Origin: Vandiemenella viatica | Lineage: Eukaryota; Arthropoda; Insecta; Orthoptera; Morabidae | DNA length: 64,000 nucleotides | NCBI GenBank assembly: GCA_031002005.1 | Contig: CM061919.1 | Coordinates: forward strand, 16,935,687 to 16,999,686 | Direction of reading: 5' to 3' | In this document: one piece after another, positions 62,483 through 64,000 of the stretch | How positions within the stretch are numbered: the first letter of the stretch is position 1 | Layout of the letters: each line of letters opens with the position of its first letter | Notes under the pieces: model-generated | Told to the model about the DNA's origin: nothing | The model's input: only the letters and a program-made list of their open reading frames with translations | Databases searched by the model: none | Program-made: the position numbers and the translations under genes

Positions 62483-63560
62483 GTGGATAAGAAAGTCATT
62501 TGCTGGGTAGAAGAATTTTTAAAAGGTAGAAAACAGAAAGTTAGGGTAGGAAATGTAGTATCAAAAGAAGTTGAAGTAAAAATGGGTGTGCCACAGGGTA
62601 GCGTATTGGGACAATTGCTATTCATTATTCTAATGAATAATTGTGTTGATTGTTTACTATCTGAAATTAGATTGTTTGCAGATGACATAATGCTGTATAA
62701 AAGAATCAAAACGATAGAGGATTGTAAACAGTTGCAGGGTGATCTGGACAGGATATCTGAATTGGGTTGGTAAACATGGAATGAAGATAAATGCAAAGAA
62801 GAGTCAGCTTATTAGATACACAAATAAAAAACAAAAGGTTAATTATGAATATAACGTGTGGGAAAGAATTGCTTGCTGAAGACTTGAAATGTAAATATCT
62901 TGGAATTACTTTTGATAATAAACTTAACTGGGCAGGACACATAGGACAGGTGGTAGGAAAAGGTTTCAAAGTTCTGCACTTGTTGGAGAGAGTGATGAGG
63001 GGATGTACGAGAGAAGTCAAGGAATTGGGTTACAAAACTTTGGTCAGACCATTGCTCGAATATGGTAGTATAGTATGGGACCCTCATTTTACATATCAAA
63101 TACAGAAGTTGGAGAGGGTGCAAAGAAGGGCTGCTAGATTTGTTTCTGGAAATTATCGCAGAATGCAATTCAGTGACGGATATGACAAAGGAGCTGGAAT
63201 GGGATTCATTGCAAGACAGGAGGAGGATGAGGAGGGTCATGGGAGTGTACAGGGCATATACTGGCGATGAGGCATGGAAAGATATTGCAATAGGTATGAA
63301 AAGTAGTGCATGGAACGGGAAAAGATGACCATGACCACAAGCTGGCACTCGATTTCAGGCACAAGGGTGTAGGAAGATTCTCTTTTTTAGGTAAGGGTGT
63401 CAGGGATTGGAATGAGTTACCAAGAGAAATGATGAATAATTTACCGAAAACTTTGAAAGAATTTAAAGATAAAATTTGTAGAGGGCAAATGTAGGTAGGT
63501 GCAGGATAGGGGAAGATAGGCTGTGTAGGGAAATTGCCACCGGAGCCTCTGCTCCATTGC
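62483..63560 (+). pseudogene. LINE family A, 5'-truncated copy with RT end
   Basis: Starts inside RT: VEVKMGVPQGSVLGQLLFII (62570) and EIRLFADDIMLYKRI (62661, FADD catalytic box). It continues after a frame change as CKYLGITFDNKLNWAGHIGQ (62889), ELGYKTLVRPLLEYGSIVWD and LERVQRRAARFVSGNYRRMQ. Two more frames follow with YTGDEAWKDIAIGMKSSAWN and HKLALDFRHKGVGRFSFLGK. The tail is (ATTAA)n at 63562-63590. A stop near 62771 and shifts near 63175 and 63320 inactivate it. Nearly the same 3' half lies at 39.3-40.2 kb on the other strand. Confidence 0.75.
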
Positions 63561-63677
63561 AATTAAATTAAATTAAATAAATTAAATTAATCACTAATAA
63601 GAGATTGCTCATTTGGGGCGCCACAATGAGATCTCGCACCACATGAAAAACTTGCTACGGCCGCCTCTGAGCATAAC

Positions 63678-64000
63678 TTGTATTTTTTAATAACAAAGCC
63701 TGAATTTAACCATGTGGGATCTTGGCCTTGTAATTGTTTCTTACAAGAAATAGCCATGTTAACGAAAAGTTCAGAAGACTGTACTAGTGGGAACCATTCA
63801 GACAACTAAGTATGGTGGAAGACATGTTCATCTCAAAACAAGAAAATTGTATACTAAAATACAGATGCGAGGTAAGGAGGCTGAAAAGGTTAGCAAGGCA
63901 AAAGGAAATGCAAAAAAAAAGAGAGTTAAAATCAGCAAGTTTCATTCTCAAATATATATATTGTAGCTGGAGGGGAAACTAGAAATTTCTACAGATATTT
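63678..64000. other. Non-coding right edge
   Basis: No gene or repeat recognised after hAT-C. Confidence 0.4.

Larger units (their letters stand above)
57530..63669 (+). mobile_element. hAT-C: hAT element with nested insertions
   Basis: Starts CAGTGGCGGCCCTAG and ends CTACGGCCGCCTCTG (inverted CAGAGGCGGCCGTAG), with exact 8 bp duplications AGCATAAC (57522-57529, 63670-63677). Inside are a ZMYM1-like transposase remnant, a Harbinger-like MITE, a foldback element and a LINE. Confidence 0.92.

Noticed and set aside
1..64000. CRISPR arrays, bacterial operons, rRNA or tRNA genes
   Set aside because: None seen; regular direct repeats with spacers are absent and the only tRNA-like boxes belong to a SINE fragment.

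Overview
This 64 kb window looks like transposon-rich intergenic or intronic DNA from an insect. I found no host protein gene, tRNA, rRNA or CRISPR array. The long AT-rich non-coding stretches, the mixture of LINE, BEL/Pao, gypsy, hAT, PIF/Harbinger, Tc1/mariner and pogo elements, and a Tc1 element with termini (CACTCCTGGAAATTGAAATA) that I associate with grasshopper genomes suggest an orthopteran, possibly Schistocerca. The species is an inference; the element classes are read from the sequence.

Left part (1-19.8 kb): a cluster of short inverted-repeat elements with 9-10 bp target duplications (0.3-3.8 kb); a decayed gypsy pol split by a 5'-truncated jockey/CR1-like LINE (5.8-9.75 kb); a decayed hAT element of the KIAA1586-like type (10.0-12.7 kb); and an RTE LINE (13.5-19.5 kb) that carries a 71 bp hAT MITE and a 3.36 kb pogo element with a TA duplication.

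Centre (19.8-44.15 kb): one hAT element (hAT-A, 19813-44139, 8 bp duplication CCCAGTCT) contains everything else here. A BEL/Pao retrotransposon with near-identical LTRs and a two-gene Harbinger element lie inside it. A second copy of the same hAT family (hAT-B, 32383-43977, 8 bp duplication GTAGCAAG) landed about 155 bp from its right end. hAT-B in turn carries an ORF1-only LINE, two MITEs, a ZBED-type hAT derivative, a Tc1 element, a LINE fragment and a Harbinger-type element that itself holds a hAT MITE. This gives four levels of nesting, most with target duplications, and the two hAT copies act as empty-site controls for each other.

Right part (44.15-64 kb): LINE and SINE-like fragments; a second mariner/Tc1 element containing a 1,070 bp solo LTR; a MITE; an RTE 3' fragment; a decayed mariner; a hAT relic with a CGGBP1-like zinc finger; and a third hAT (hAT-C, 57530-63669, 8 bp duplication AGCATAAC) with a ZMYM1-like transposase remnant, itself invaded by a Harbinger-like MITE, a foldback element and a LINE.

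Most transposase and RT genes are broken by stops or frameshifts. The least damaged are the Tc1 transposase (37335-38435), the BEL gag and pol blocks, and ORF1 of the LINE. The genes do not form a host pathway: they are selfish-element genes, and the value of the window lies in its insertion history.
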